The notes under the pieces were generated by a model. That model saw nothing but the letters and a program-made list of their open reading frames with translations. It was not told the origin of the DNA and did not search any database. This document shows, piece after piece, positions 10,996 to 22,786 of a stretch of DNA of 64,000 bases. Positions within the stretch are counted from its first letter, which is position 1. Each line of letters opens with the position of its first letter. Position numbers and translations under genes: made by a program. Origin of the DNA: Triglochin maritima (Eukaryota > Streptophyta > Magnoliopsida > Alismatales > Juncaginaceae); the NCBI GenBank assembly GCA_963682175.1, contig OY821771.1, forward strand, positions 35,546,201-35,610,200, in the 5' to 3' direction.

Positions 10996-13845
10996 GTAAT
11001 GTCCGAGCCATATCAGCAAGTGACAATTTTTCTGTTCAGCCAACCCATTATGTTGAGGAGTATAGGGACATGGTGGTTGAGACAAAATTCTTTTTTTATT
11101 AAAACAGCTTTGAAACTCATGTGACATATATTCTCCTCCATTATCAGACCTCAAAATATTAATACATGAGTATGTGTCTCAATGTAAGCCAAAAAAGTCA
11201 GAAAAATAGTGAATACCTTGGCTTTAGTGTGCAGAAAATATATCCAAGTGAATCGGCTATAGCCGTCGATTAAAGTAACAAAAAAATTATATTGTGCATG
11301 GGAAGCAACTGGAGTAACTGTAACATCCCGACCCCGGACAGGTGCTTACCTGCCCGAACCCGGTGCGTTAAGATACGATACACGATCCTGACCGCTGTGC
11401 ACTCTGATATTTAAATCCATCTGATAGGCCCATAATAATCTAAAAATATAATCAACAAATTGTGAGCTCGACAGCCCGCAAGTTCCAACCGTCAATCAAT
11501 CAGAATCATGTGGAAAATAATACAGAATATGACATTCAGTCAATAAGCACAATCAAGAGACATGCATTACAAATAAAATGCATGCATAACAATCTGGAAC
11601 TCCCATTCGGATTCGACAACATCCTATGCTTCTGAAATCTATCAATCAGTCAGACGCACACCTGGTAGCTCCACACTAATGACAGGCAGTCATTTCCTCT
11701 CTCGGGTGGCTCCACGTTGTCCGCTAGGCAGCTCTTTCCTAAGTGGCTCAGCCAGAAACATACATACAGCCACAGGACATGTCAACCGAAACACCACCAT
11801 GCAATCATATGCATATCCATAAAATCAATATCAATACTCAGCATGTATGCAACTACGAATATCAAGAGAGACAGACATGATATGAAACTGAAGAATAACG
11901 AATCAGTACTTGCCTGTCTCGCAACCACAAGATTAATTCCATAATCACATCCAATCTCCATCTTTGTATATAACAAATCCTACCACCATTCAACTCTTCC
12001 CTCACTCCACCTTCACCTTACTTCTCCACTCTCACGTTATCAATTCACTTCTCCACAACAAACTCATGTATATATATCAATCCATCCACCGCCATCATCT
12101 TCTCTCCTAACAGCAAAGCACGTGTAAAGTTTGTGAAAATTGCATCAAAGTCCACACCTTATGAAATATTGAGAACAATCTAGAAACAATTCATGAAATG
12201 GAAATCAAGTCCATAGTCATTAATTTATTTGATTATTACCTCAACGTCAAAAATTCAGGATATTATAGTAACACCCCAAACATCATTGTGTATAATCTCA
12301 AAACATGTACTAGCACGACCACCATTAGAAGGAAACGGCAAAGTTTTACTCTTTCCTAGTTTACATGTTGCACAATCAAGTGATAATATAGGAACAACAT
12401 GCTGACCAAGGACACCCTTTTGCACTAAATGGGTCAAAATCGCAAATTTTGTATGGCCTAAACGTCTATGCCAGACTTCGGCCTTATTTTCAACAATTGT
12501 AGAAGCTAAAGACAAAGCTATAGGAAATGTGAACTGCAACATAAATATCCTCCCTACTTTAGGCCCTTCGCGATCACCTTCCCCGATATCTGATCTTGCA
12601 TAAGACAACCATCACAGGAGAAATCAACCATCTGGCCAACAGAGAGGAGATTAGCAGACAACTCAGGAGAAACGAACACATGACGAAACAGACTTATATC
12701 ACCAACAATTGTGATTGGAAGATTACTTCCATTAGCAACCTGAATACTTTGGGTATCATTATATTTTCGAACATTATGTAACGAATCAATCATGCCAGTC
12801 ATATGATTTGATGCTCCAGAATCTACAAGCCAAGAAACAGAAATAATGTTACCTTTACCTTGAAGTCCGAGAGCAGAAAATGTCGAGATAATCATCTGTT
12901 GAATGATTTATGGAGTGATAGGTGGTTGAGTAGTGCTAGGAACGACAGAACCACCATTATTAGAGTGTTGTAACATCAACTTGAAAATCTTTGGCTCATC
13001 GATTTTTTGGTCTTGTAGAATATTCCTTGATTATGTGACCATTTTGCTTACAATAATTGCAGAATTTCTTACCACAATTGCGAGCAATATGCCCAAATTC
13101 CTTGCAACTATAGCACTGCTCTTGTCCTTTGCCTCGGTTCTTCCCATGAGTAGCATAAACAACATTAACCAACTCTAACTATCCCTTGGATGTCGCTATG
13201 ACAACTTGAGTATCCAGCCTCTGCTCCTCCCGTAATAATTCGCCAAGACACACATCCAAAGAAAAGACAGGACCTCTATTCAACAATCCAGCTCGAGAAA
13301 CTTCAAATTCTGGTCTTGGTTTCATCAAAAACCGATCACGTCTGCTGTCTTCATATACGACTTGAAGGCTTGCTAAGGTGGCTTTGGGTACCTTAGCATA
13401 GATAATAGCATAATATTCGCTCCATAGATTAAGAAATCCAGAATAATATTGTTCAATTGATAGGTTACCTCGGCTGAAATTACTCATCTCCATTTCCAGT
13501 TGAAATCTTCTCGCGGTATTATCTTGGTGATATATGCACTTCAAATATTCCCACATCTCTTTAGCTGTACCAAAAGGCCGCAAATTGTTCACCATATGCA
13601 CTTCAATGGATCCCAGAATCGAAGATATAATCCGAGCATCCTTTGCCTCCCATTGACCAAGTTCCTTACCCTCTTCAGGTGCTGGAGAAGATCCATCAAT
13701 GTTCATTCCCTTTTAGAAACATTCGAAATTGAAACTCCCATGCTACATAATTCTTACCGGTAAATCGGACAACCAAAGTCTCTGCTCAACCTAAAGGATT
13801 CTCAGAAGACATTCTTCAAGTTCTTCGTAAATTTAGTAGAAAACT
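10996..13845 (-). mobile_element. Ty1/copia element, gag to integrase, split by a solo LTR
   Basis: The minus strand runs: gag (about 13800-13179; FTGKNYVAWEFQF, then PFGTAKEMWEYLK); the protease region (SWLVDSGASNHMTG near 12830); GAG-pre-integrase (EVWHRRLGHTKFAIL near 12500); the zinc-binding segment (CATCKLGKSKTLPF); and the integrase core (HNDVWGVT). The reading crosses the inserted solo LTR and resumes at 11318 (VTPVASHAQYNFFVT, then DNGGEYMSHEF in a shifted frame, then PQHNGLAEQKN), ending at MARTLLL near 10996. Reverse transcriptase, RNase H and both LTRs are not seen. Frameshifts and stops interrupt it. The right limit is approximate. Confidence 0.85.
11319..12267 (-). repeat. Solo LTR (gypsy-like) with GTAAC target duplication
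   Basis: The 949-bp block starts TGTAACATCCCGACC at 11319 and ends CAGGATATTATA at 12267. It is flanked by GTAAC at 11314-11318 and at 12268-12272, a perfect 5-bp duplication. Read on the minus strand it begins TATAATATCCTGAATTTTTG and ends TCGGGATGTTACA, typical of gypsy LTRs except that the first dinucleotide has become TA. There is no internal coding region, so it arose by recombination between two LTRs. Excising it with one copy of the duplication restores the copia integrase reading. Confidence 0.9.
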
Positions 13846-14321
13846 GTCAACCACAAATTGCTTAACCAGAAGGCTAGAAGAATGTTGATTGGAAAGAATC
13901 AACCCAAAATCAAAATAAAACGAAAACAGACCACATAACCAAAATCTAAGAGAAACAAAAGAAATTCAACCAAGGACTTAAACGTTACTAAGAAAAGTTG
14001 TACAATCTATTTTAGGCAACATATATTCATAGCTCATAATAGGTATGAGTAATCTATTCTAGCTAAATACATTTCTATGTACAACTCATGCTATCAATTA
14101 AATCTCTAAAATTCTGCCAAAATCTGTCATAATCTTTGCCATTGATAATTTTGTGATACTTATTTTCATTATTCCTTTTTCTATATTCTAAACTATTATG
14201 GTACGCTAATATGGTTAAAATGAAATTATTTTTAAATTATTGATATATAGAAAGATATTTGTTGATGCTTCACTGAACTTTTACAAAGAATCACATCTGG
14301 TTTCTTGCCATTCACCTTCAG
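13846..14321. other. AT-rich spacer, no gene seen
   Basis: The stretch lies between the copia gag and the first recognisable PNG1 exon. It is AT-rich, without an extended open frame or clear LTR termini. It may hold the remaining untranslated leader of the copia element and an ancient intron of the PNG1 copy. Confidence 0.4.
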
Positions 14322-17300
14322 ATGCAATAAGTGCTCAAGAACTACTTGGTTTCAACGGTACAATGATCCTATGAAGGTACTGAACATTTATGTATGTATA
14401 TTCGTCTGATCATGTCCTGTTTTAATTTTGATTAGTGACTGGGTATTTCTTCTGTATTTAGCTTCTGGAAACTAAGAGTGGGCGTAATGAAGAATGGGTC
14501 AATTGTTTTACACTTTGTTGTAGAGCTTTTCATTATGAATGTCGCTTGGTAAGTTGCCAATAGAAAGGCTTCAATATTTTAGAGTTGTTTGCCACTCCTA
14601 TACGATTTAATTTATTTTGGGTATTTGTGCATGACTTTCCTAGTTGGGTATACCGGCGGATCTAGAATTTTTCGAGAGGCAAGCCTAAAAAATCACACAA
14701 AAATTTTTCATGGCTTCATGTGTTGAAATTATTTTATAATTGTCTCGTCGTCAATAATATTCAAAAACAATTTTTTTATGTATGTTATCAGACAATCATT
14801 CAACCAACCACGGCGTTCATTTAAGTACGGAGCTTAAATAATTATTCTTGACGATCTTCATAATCGAAAATGACTTTTAAACAGTTGCGGCTGCTACTTG
14901 TAATGTTAAGGCTAACTTGACAAGTAAACAAACCAAAGAATGCACCACGTTTAATTTCTTTTCAACCATTTTCTTTGGAATATTCACAATGCCACAAAAA
15001 TATGAACTCTCAAGACTGAAAGGAAATTAAACCCCTGTAGCAAAAATTACTACGAATCGAGTAGAGCCAAATACGCACAGCGGAAATCCAAAACACGTCT
15101 GAAAAACGATCGAGAATGCACATAACAAGCAAAACACACAAACAGAAGGATTTAACGTGGAAACCCAAAATCGGGAAAACCACGGGGCAAGCCGGCAAAC
15201 CAATTCACTAATCAATCAACGAGATACAAGGGAGTTTTCTCTCTCAGATTTTGCCAAAAATCCAAGATACACAATCTACAAATAGATTGATTGGGGAGAT
15301 ACAAATGTTACATCCAGGGTTTAAGCAAATCCTACGATTTCCACCTCGGAAGCTCTCCAAGAAGAGGAGACGACGACTGGAACACCAAAAGGAACCCGTA
15401 AGAAGAAACGACACCTCAATCGAACCAACACGCGACCCAGAATCACCAATTCTTTTCTCTCCTCCAAATCTCTCTCTCTCCGCCGGCACCAGAATCGAGA
15501 TGAGACGACTACTGTTCACGCACAGTAGAAAAAACCCTCGGTTTCTTTGGCGATATTAAATGGGTAAATTGCGTTTCCAACCCAATCTTCTTGATAATTG
15601 CAATCAAGGACAACAGTTTTTTGGATTTGATAAATCCAACAATCGTTACATGAGTGGGGTAGTTGTCAAGTTGATTTCAAGCATTAGATATTTTTTCCCT
15701 TTAAACTCAACGGGATAAAAGCCAAATAAAGATTATACGGTACGTATAACTTTTATTCGAGAATGCTTCTTGTGAATCATATTCATCACACGGTTGATGA
15801 GGTGCAAAAACATTGTTCTCTAGGAAACTTTCTGGCCCACAACATTCTTTGTTGTTGTCCAAGTCTTCAAATTGTTCTTCACCTTCACAGCCTTACAAGC
15901 CAGACAATGACAAGCAATACCTCGCAATACCTCAAATCCACCAATTCTGTAGACTTTGCTCAAAGATCTCAACCCAAAAACCTCTCAAATGATAAAACTG
16001 TTCCTATAATGTCACTAGAAGCTATAATTTCCATGATTGAGATACCAAGTCTAGCCCACCCTTAACCCCTTGTATAATGTTGGCAACGATCTGGCTTACA
16101 CAAATATTCATTCAATAACAGCATGTACACTGACAGCCATGATTTGGAACAATTAAAAAATGCTCGATGGATCGCTACACTACGAAGGAACTTTGACATG
16201 GTCAGTCTCTTCTATCATAGAAGTGTGGTAAAATCTCTTCGTGTATTCTATAAAGACTGATAGATATCAACAGCTTGACATGGTTTGCTAGTTCCACATA
16301 ATCCAAGCAAGAATTATGCCAAATTTCTGAAGATGGTGTAAATTTATTTGGCTCGTGTATAATTTGTTCCAGATCGTGGATTTTACTGATCGTGTTTGGA
16401 CAGAATGTTTTTCAAACATGCTTGGGAGGTAAGTATTGATTTTAATTCATTTCTGTTGAAAGATTCTAATTATCGCATTGAGACAAAAAGATTTTTGAAG
16501 ACTATATCACCATTTGTGATAGTGTAGATGGATGCATCTTGATCCATGTGAAGGAATATATGACGAGGTATTGCTGTATGAAGAAGGGTATACTTGTCTT
16601 TGTTAGCTTTTGGACATTTATGTTCATATTTAGCTGGTTCCTATTCTTACACAAAGTGCTAATTTTTACGTTATTACTGAAGATGGAATAAGAACCTTAG
16701 TTATGTATCGCTATTTCTAAAGATGGAATCTATGATGTGACAAGGAGATACACAGGGAAATGGTATGAGGTAGGCGTACATGCCACGATTAGGGATGTAA
16801 ATGGTTACCAACTATCTGAGTATTCGATTCGAAATTTTTTAGTTAGTTCGTATTTGATAAGTTCAATGTTACTAATTTAATTTGGTATTTGGTAAGTTCA
16901 GCAAGTGAGGAAAAGTTTCATAGATCCACAGTCAATCGGCTCAAAGCCTTTTCAGCAATCACTTCCTGTAATAGATGAGTTCCTTTCTGCTCTCTCTTTT
17001 ACAAGAGAAGTCGATGTGGACGAAAAGATTAGCTTTTCTCTCAGAAGAGAAGTCGATCTGACCTTAAGTCCTATACGAACATTAATAGCATTGCCTGTTG
17101 CTATGGATTGTCTTAAGGAGATAATTGTTGGGGTTAACAAAATCAATCAGTTTGACGAGAGTTTCTTAATTAACTTCTCAAGAGTCAACAGAATTTAATC
17201 TGGTTCAGTGCTTGCAAGTGGTGAAGAGATCCCTTATGAAATTGTAAGCACCATTTCTTCGAAGCTTCATCCATTCAGCAGCTGGAGGGAAGTGAAGATG

Positions 17301-17590
17301 CGGGATTCAACTGGAATACAATAGATGAGCAAACTTGTCAGATTTTTTATGAACGCTCCCAAAGGAAAAGGTTTGAAGTGGAGTCCAAACTCATGTTGAA
17401 TGTCTTCAGGTAACTACCATTTATCAGTCTCATATACTATCTTTTGCTCCATTTACAACATCATCTAAGTTACAAGTGAAATTGGCAGGTTCAAATTTCT
17501 CTCCGTACGCAACCCAGAAGCAACATCAAGATTTCAGATAGGTAACATCGACCTTTATGCAGCACAGAGTTTGATTCGGACTCAAACGTT
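14322..17590 (+). pseudogene. PNG1: Peptide:N-glycanase (PNG1) pseudogene
   Basis: PNG1 removes N-glycans from misfolded glycoproteins in the cytosol. Plus-strand exons: 14322-14376 (NKCSRTTWFQRYNDPMK), 14462-14548 ([16 protein letters not shown]), 16373-16428 (IVDFTDRVWTECFSNMLG), 16528-16587 (WMHLDPCEGIYDEVLLYEEG), 16683-16769 (WNKNLSY, a one-base deletion, then DGIYDVTRRYTGKWYE), about 16902-17250 (LPVAMDCLKEII, SVLASGEEIPYEI), then GFNWNTIDEQ to about 17415 and 17489 onward (RFQIGNIDLYAA). The catalytic box, normally GRCGEW, reads GRNEEW, so the nucleophilic cysteine is gone; the later His and Asp in WMHLDPCEG remain. A TAA after VNRI (about 17195) and a deletion further on also disrupt it. 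The N-terminal part is missing. Confidence 0.85.
15010..15635 (-). repeat. Probable solo LTR in an intron of the PNG1 pseudogene
   Basis: This block interrupts the long intron 14549-16372. On the minus strand it starts TGTTGGATTTATC near 15632. It contains, on the plus strand, a segment common in copia-type LTRs (TTTAACGTGGAAACCC...GGGAAAACCACGGG). It holds no coding sequence. I could not find a convincing 5-bp target duplication, so borders are approximate. Confidence 0.4.
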
Positions 17591-17717
17591 TTTCATATTT
17601 TGGATTTCGAAGATTTGGTATCTACATTGGATTGAACCAAGAAGGATAAGATGTCTGTTACTAATGTATTGTGTGAATTGAATTGAGTGAATAACATTCC
17701 GTACGAGGAAAGATTCA

Positions 17718-17907
17718 AACCCTGGTTTTGCCGGCTGGTGGAGGCCACGTTGACTGTATTTATTCTTAACCTTACATTGTGCCGCCTGTATTTCTTTTTA
17801 AAATTTAGTTTAAATTATATTAATTAGTTTAATTTGTAAATTAAATAGTTTAGTTAGTTTAATTTGTAAACCCTGGTTTTGCCGGCTGGTGGAGGCCACG
17901 TGGACTA
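17718..17907. repeat. Tandemly duplicated host segment at the MULE insertion site
   Basis: The sequence ACCCTGGTTTTGCCGGCTGG followed by GGAGGCCACGT occurs at about 17719 and about 17870. Between the copies is TTTATTCTTAACCTTAC with GCCGCCTGTATTTCT. The same continuation (TTTATTCTTAACCCTACG) follows the MULE at 20420, so the MULE interrupted the second copy. Confidence 0.7.
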
Positions 17908-18051
17908 TTTATTCTTGGAAAAAATTTCAAAATAATATTTTTTTTAAAAAAAATTCCAAAATAAACCTCTAACAAAAGTATTTCTCAAACTAGACCCGCT
18001 GCCACCACGTGGTGACACGTGGCGACGGCGGGTTTTGTTTTTTTGTGCATA

Positions 18052-18275
18052 GAGAACTCGGCATCACCAGTGCCGAGTTCTTCTTGAGAGAACTCGACAC
18101 TGGTGATGCCGAGTTCTTTTTGTGAGAACTCGGCAATGTTGGTGCCGAGTTCTCTTTGGGAGAACTCGGCAATGGTGACACCGAGTTATAATTTGGTTTT
18201 TTATTGGCCAACACTTGACGTTTTCTGAGGTGATTCAAATAGAACTCGACACTTAGAGTGCCGAGTTCTATTTGA
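18052..18275. repeat. 5' subterminal hairpin array of the MULE
   Basis: About five consecutive units pair GAACTCGGCA-type and TGCCGAGTTC-type arms around short loops, for example AGAACTCGGCATCACCAG with TGCCGAGTTCT. Three similar units lie at the other end (20072-20100, 20158-20188, 20255-20285). They may be transposase-binding sites; the sequence shows only the repeated palindromes. Confidence 0.75.
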
Positions 18276-18300
18276 AAACTGTTCTCCTGGCACTTAGATC

Positions 18301-19842
18301 GTGCATGAGACGATTGACGCCGAGCACACTTGTTCCAATCCTATATTGCTAAACGACAACAAACAATGCAGTGCTAATTTTGTATGCGACTTGATAATGT
18401 CATCTGTTAGAACTAAGTTCACAATTACTCCTGCTGAAATAATGGAAAGGGTGAAGACCAAATACTCACTTGAAATCGGTTACGCTAAAGCATGACATGT
18501 TAGGCAAAAAGCGTTGAACCGAATATATGGTGCCGAAGAAGACAGTTTTAAAGATTTGCGAAGGTTCGTCACAGTTCTCTGTCAGAACAATGAAGGATTT
18601 GTTGTCGAAATAGAGTCTGTCCAGGTAAATTCAGACGAGGAGACATTTAAGCGTGTGTTTTGGGCATTCGGGCCTTCAATTAGTGGGTTTCATTATTGTA
18701 GACCCGTTGTCAGTGTGGATGGAACGCACCTCTATAGCAAATATAGAGGTTTATTTCTAATTGCTGTGGGCACGGATGCAAACAACGGAATTTTTCCTTT
18801 GGCATTTGCTGTTGTAGAGAGCGAGAATACAGAGTCGTGGACGTGGTTCCTTCATTTACTGGCAGGTAGAGTTACAAGGCGACCCGATTTGTGTATTATC
18901 ACCGACAGATTTTCGGGAATAAATGCTTGTGTGCGAGCCGCATTTCCACCTTCGGAGGGTCATGTACATCGATTCTGTCTTCGACACATGAAAACAAATC
19001 TTGCTAAACATCGAAATTGCAAGGAAAGATTGGGACAAATCAAGTTTTACAAAGCGGGTAAAACTCATTCATTTATGAAATTTGAAGATTTAATGAAGGA
19101 TATTGCAGAGGAATATAAACCGATATACGAGTAGATTCAACATCAAGGTCCTTTGGAAAGATGGACTTGTTGTCACGACGGGGGTCGACGTTTCGGATGT
19201 ATGACAACAAACATGTCAGAAAGCTTCAACAATGTCTTACGAGGGGCACGCGGTATGCCAATTACAACCATGATTTTGATGACCTTTCTCCGCTTGAACA
19301 AATTCTTTGTTAAAAGAAAGGACGTCGCCGAGTCGTGGAATGAAACATATGTACCGACAGTCCACACCGTGGTGATGGCAAACAGTAATCTGGCCAGAAC
19401 ACATACAGTAACTCGGTACCACCAGCTGATGTACCAGGTTGAAGCCAATGACCAGAAAAAATACCTCGTGAAATTTGAAGAAGGAGTTATTAGTTGCACT
19501 TGTGGATACATAATTGCAATGCACGTCCCATGTTCACATGTACTAGCAGTTTGCAGTGGCAGACATGCAAATGTCAACACTTCACATTTGGTGTCCCCGT
19601 ATTATGAGGTTCAAATGTACAAGGAGGCGTACAAACCGATATTTATCCCAATTCCTGATGTGAGGTATTGGCAAGATCGGGGCACCATCACAATGAAGCC
19701 TCCCCAAACCAAAAGACCTCCTGGTCGGCCTAAATCAACACGAATCCGAAATGAGATGGACGAACACTCTGGAAGAAAGGTAAGGTGTGGGAGATGCGGC
19801 GGTATAGGGCATAACCGAAAGCGATGCAAGGAACCTATATAG
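18301..19842 (+). pseudogene. MULE transposase (MULE domain, SWIM zinc finger, CCHC knuckle), two nonsense mutations
   Basis: One plus-strand frame runs from 18301 to the stop at 19840-19842. In order it has an N-terminal DNA-binding-like part (SVRTKFTITPAEIMERVK), a DDE-type MULE domain (VVSVDGTHLYSKYRG with the first Asp, CIITDRFSGI with the second, NMSESFNNVL), a SWIM finger (CTCGYIIAMHVPCSHVLAV), an AT-hook-like KRPPGRPKS and a CCHC knuckle (CGRCGGIGHNRKRC). In-frame TGA (about 18494) and TAG (about 19132) stand where relatives have tryptophan, so each is a single G-to-A change in TGG. Apart from these stops the frame is intact. It cuts and pastes the element when functional; here it would act only through readthrough or in trans from other copies. 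Confidence 0.9.
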
Positions 19843-20479
19843 CAAAATATTTTGTATGTAACTATTTAGTGAGACGAATGAATGTAAGAGTTGATTAATT
19901 GTAAGACTTGTAATGTATTTGTAATGTATTTTGTTATGACTTGAATGAATGTACGACTTAAATCATTTTTAAGAGTTGATTAATTGTAAGACGAATGAAT
20001 GTAATGTATTTTTTAGGACCGCAAATTTGCCTACTTAAGCCTATTGAATTGAACTTCTGCCTATTAAACTCGGCATCTAGAATGCCGAGTTCTATTGTAG
20101 ACCTGGTCGTCGCCCATTTTCACACATGATTTGAGTGCCAGGAGAACATGTCCAAATAGAACTCGGCATCTCCAATGTCGAGTTCTATCTGTCACTATTC
20201 TCCTGGCAACTGAATTCGACTGAAATATGAAGTGTTGGGCAATATTCTCCCAGAGAGAACTCGGCACTGGTGATGCCGAGTTCTCTATGCACAAAAAAAC
20301 AAAACCCGCCGCTGCCACGTGTCACCACGTGGTGGCAGCGGGTCTAGTTTGAAAAATACTTTTGTTAGAGGTTTATTTTGGAATTTTTTTAAAAAAAATA
20401 TTATTTTGAAATTTTTTCCTTTATTCTTAACCCTACGTTTTGCCGCCTGTATTTATTTTTTTGATTTTAAATTTCGTTT

Positions 20480-21540
20480 AAATTATATTAATTAGTTTAA
20501 TTTGTAAATTAATTATGGTCAGTTTTGTGTGTCTTGGGTCAGCTTTGTATCAGATAGGGTAAGTCTTGCGTCACTCGGGACAACTTTGTATAACGTAGTT
20601 TTCGCCTATTGGTTCGTTTTTTTAGTTTTTTAAAAATTAATATTATTTTTTGCTAATTAAATATATTGGTTTAATTAAATTTATATTGTAATTAATTAGT
20701 TTAATTATTTTTATAAATTTTTGTTAATTAATTAGAATTGTTGAAAATTAAAAATGAGACAAAATAAATGAGGTTGAAGTGATAGAGTGTTTATGCGACA
20801 AAATTGACATTTATGAGTGAGTTGTGGTTGAGATGTGAATAGTAGAAAGAGAGAGAAGAAAAATGAGGTCTTTGTGCGTATGGGAACAGAGAGAAAAGAA
20901 AATAGTTTCCTTTTGACCAAAACTTTTCGTCATGTTTGTGTGAGTCTTGTAAAAGAAAAATATTTTCTTTCTATTTCCATTTATCATCTACGATGTACTA
21001 AAATCTTTTCTCTCATTTTCTCGTATCCCTCCATAGGAAAACAACGGAAAGTCCACGAAAGTTGTAAAAAAATATACACACCAATGAAACTTATTTAATA
21101 ATTATTTTTAATTAGTTTAATTTGTAAATTAATTATGGTCAATTTTGTGTCACTTGGGTCAGCTTTGTATAACGTAGTCTTTGCCTATTGGTCTGTTTTT
21201 TTTAGTTTTTTTTAATTAATATTATTGATAATTAATATTTTTTGTTAATTAAATATATTAGTTTAATTAAATTTATATTGTAATTAATTTTGTATTAATT
21301 AGTTTAATTGTTTTTGTTTAATTTTTTTATTATTTTTTGTTAATTAATTGGAATTGTTGAAAATTAAAAATGTGAGAAAAGTAATTACGAGTGGGGTTGC
21401 GGTAGAGATGTGAATAGTAAAAAAAGTAAGAAAGAAAAAATCATGTTGATGTGACGAAAAAAAGATGATGTTGATTTGAGTAGATTGACATTTATGAAAA
21501 TGTCGTGCTAAACATGACCTTACTATCTAAGAATGTTGTT
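20480..21540. repeat. Tandem duplication of an AT-rich repeat, copies 1 and 2
   Basis: Two diverged copies, at about 20480-21100 and 21105-21540, share in order TTTGTAAATTAATTATGGTCA, GGGTCAGCTTTGTAT, TAACGTAGT, GCCTATTGGT, ATTGTTGAAAATTAAAAATG and GAGATGTGAATAGTA. A third copy is at 23480-24065. Nothing coding is recognisable. It may be a non-autonomous element or a degraded LTR; no termini were found. Confidence 0.65.
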
Positions 21541-21660
21541 TTCTCTTAACGATTAAAGAATGTTAACAGCGAAAGTAATCAACGTAAGGTTCATCCAAGA
21601 AAAAGTATTTCTTGGTGTATGCCAAAGGTTTTGAGAATGTCTTCTCGAAATTAACCTCAT
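21525..21660. repeat. Dispersed repeat, copy A
   Basis: ATTAAAGAATGTTAACAGCG followed by AAAGTAATCAACGT, GGTTCATCCAAGAAA and GGTTTTGAGAATGTCTTCTC recurs at 25588-25716 with only a few differences. It marks a shared ancestral element; no function is visible. Confidence 0.7.
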
Positions 21661-21689
21661 TAGAAATTACTGAGTGGCAATGCAGGTGC

Positions 21690-22065
21690 CAAGTTCTTTG
21701 AAACAGAACTCGGCAACTACATAGTCGAGTTCTGTTTCAAAGAACTCGACGCTTTTATCGTCGGGTTTATTAAGCCTCTAAAGTGACACCGCACCTTATT
21801 GGGTGCCGGCAAATTTTTCTAAGTGTTGAAACTCGACGACAGCAATGCAGATTTGGGGTATCTAGAACTCGACGTTTGTAACGCTGAGTTCTTGATGAAA
21901 TTTGTTTATACAGAACTCGACTTCTACACTAAAAAATAAGACTCACCGCCACAACGTGTCGCAACATGGTGGCACCAGGTCTACTTTGAAAATTATTTTT
22001 AAACGAGGTTTATTTTGGAAAAAAAATAAAAAATAATATTAGTTTCAAAAAAAATTCCATATTCT
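21690..22065. mobile_element. Non-autonomous MULE relative, degraded
   Basis: It contains GAACTCGGCAACTACATAG with an inverted partner, GTTTATTAAGCCTCTAAAG and GACACCGCACC. The right end (about 21930-22065) runs GACTCACCGCCACAACGTG, GGTCTACTTTGAAAATTA, GAGGTTTATTTTGGAA and AAAAAATTCC, clearly like the end of the MULE at 17917-20419. No transposase is present. A related piece is at 27230-27412. Confidence 0.6.
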
Positions 22066-22786
22066 TAACCCTAAAATTATATGCGGTAAATCACAAATAT
22101 CCCATCAATCATGTTCTTGTAACAGTTAGACTCCTAGAATTTTGAAATGTCACAATTATCCCTAACACTTCACCTTCCTTCCTTCCCTCCGTTGATAATT
22201 TGTACGCTTTCAACTATTCATCGTTGTGTGTGTGTTTTGTAGTTTTCCACAAATAATCCTAGTTTTAATTATTTTTTAACAAGACGAGATTACACATCAA
22301 ATTCATATTGAGTTGGCATCAAATCTATATCATCATTGGTACAAATCCGAATCAAATTTGACGAAAATTTGAATTTATATCGTTAAAAAGCAAAATTAGG
22401 AGTATTTGTGGAAAATAATAGGAAAAAATAAAAAAAATTAACGACCAACACGTTGAAAACTGATAAATTATCAACGAAGAGATGAAAAACTGTTAGAAAT
22501 TGAAATTAAAAGAGTGTAACCTTAACGTTTCAAAGTTCATAAAGAATATAAGTGTTACATGGACATAGTTGGGGGAATTATCCGTAATTTACCTCATGAT
22601 ATGCAATTATGCATGACATCTTGGTTACCACTTTATCTAAATCATAAGTTTCATCTAGGATTTTTCACTTTTTTGTCCAGATAGAAAACCTAAGTGGTTA
22701 CAATTTAATGTACTTTACTTTAATTGCAGTTTGCTTATGTCTAGGCTTCGTTCGACCTTGACCTGTAGTACGTTACGTTTACTCTT

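Larger units (their letters stand above)
17917..20419 (+). mobile_element. Mutator-like element (MULE) with long TIRs and perfect 9-bp duplication
   Basis: The 2,503-bp element starts GGAAAAAATTTCAAAATAAT and ends with the inverted copy at 20419. The terminal inverted repeats extend about 140 bp each (17917-18055 and 20280-20419), with small differences. The flanks TTTATTCTT at 17908-17916 and 20420-20428 are a perfect 9-bp target duplication, the hallmark of MULEs. Inside each TIR lie hairpin units of the form GAACTCGGCA...TGCCGAGTTC. It carries one transposase frame with two nonsense mutations. The intact ends suggest a fairly recent insertion. Confidence 0.95.

Noticed and set aside
18052..18275. 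CRISPR-like regular repeats
   Set aside because: The units are transposon subterminal palindromes with no unique spacers, in a plant genome.
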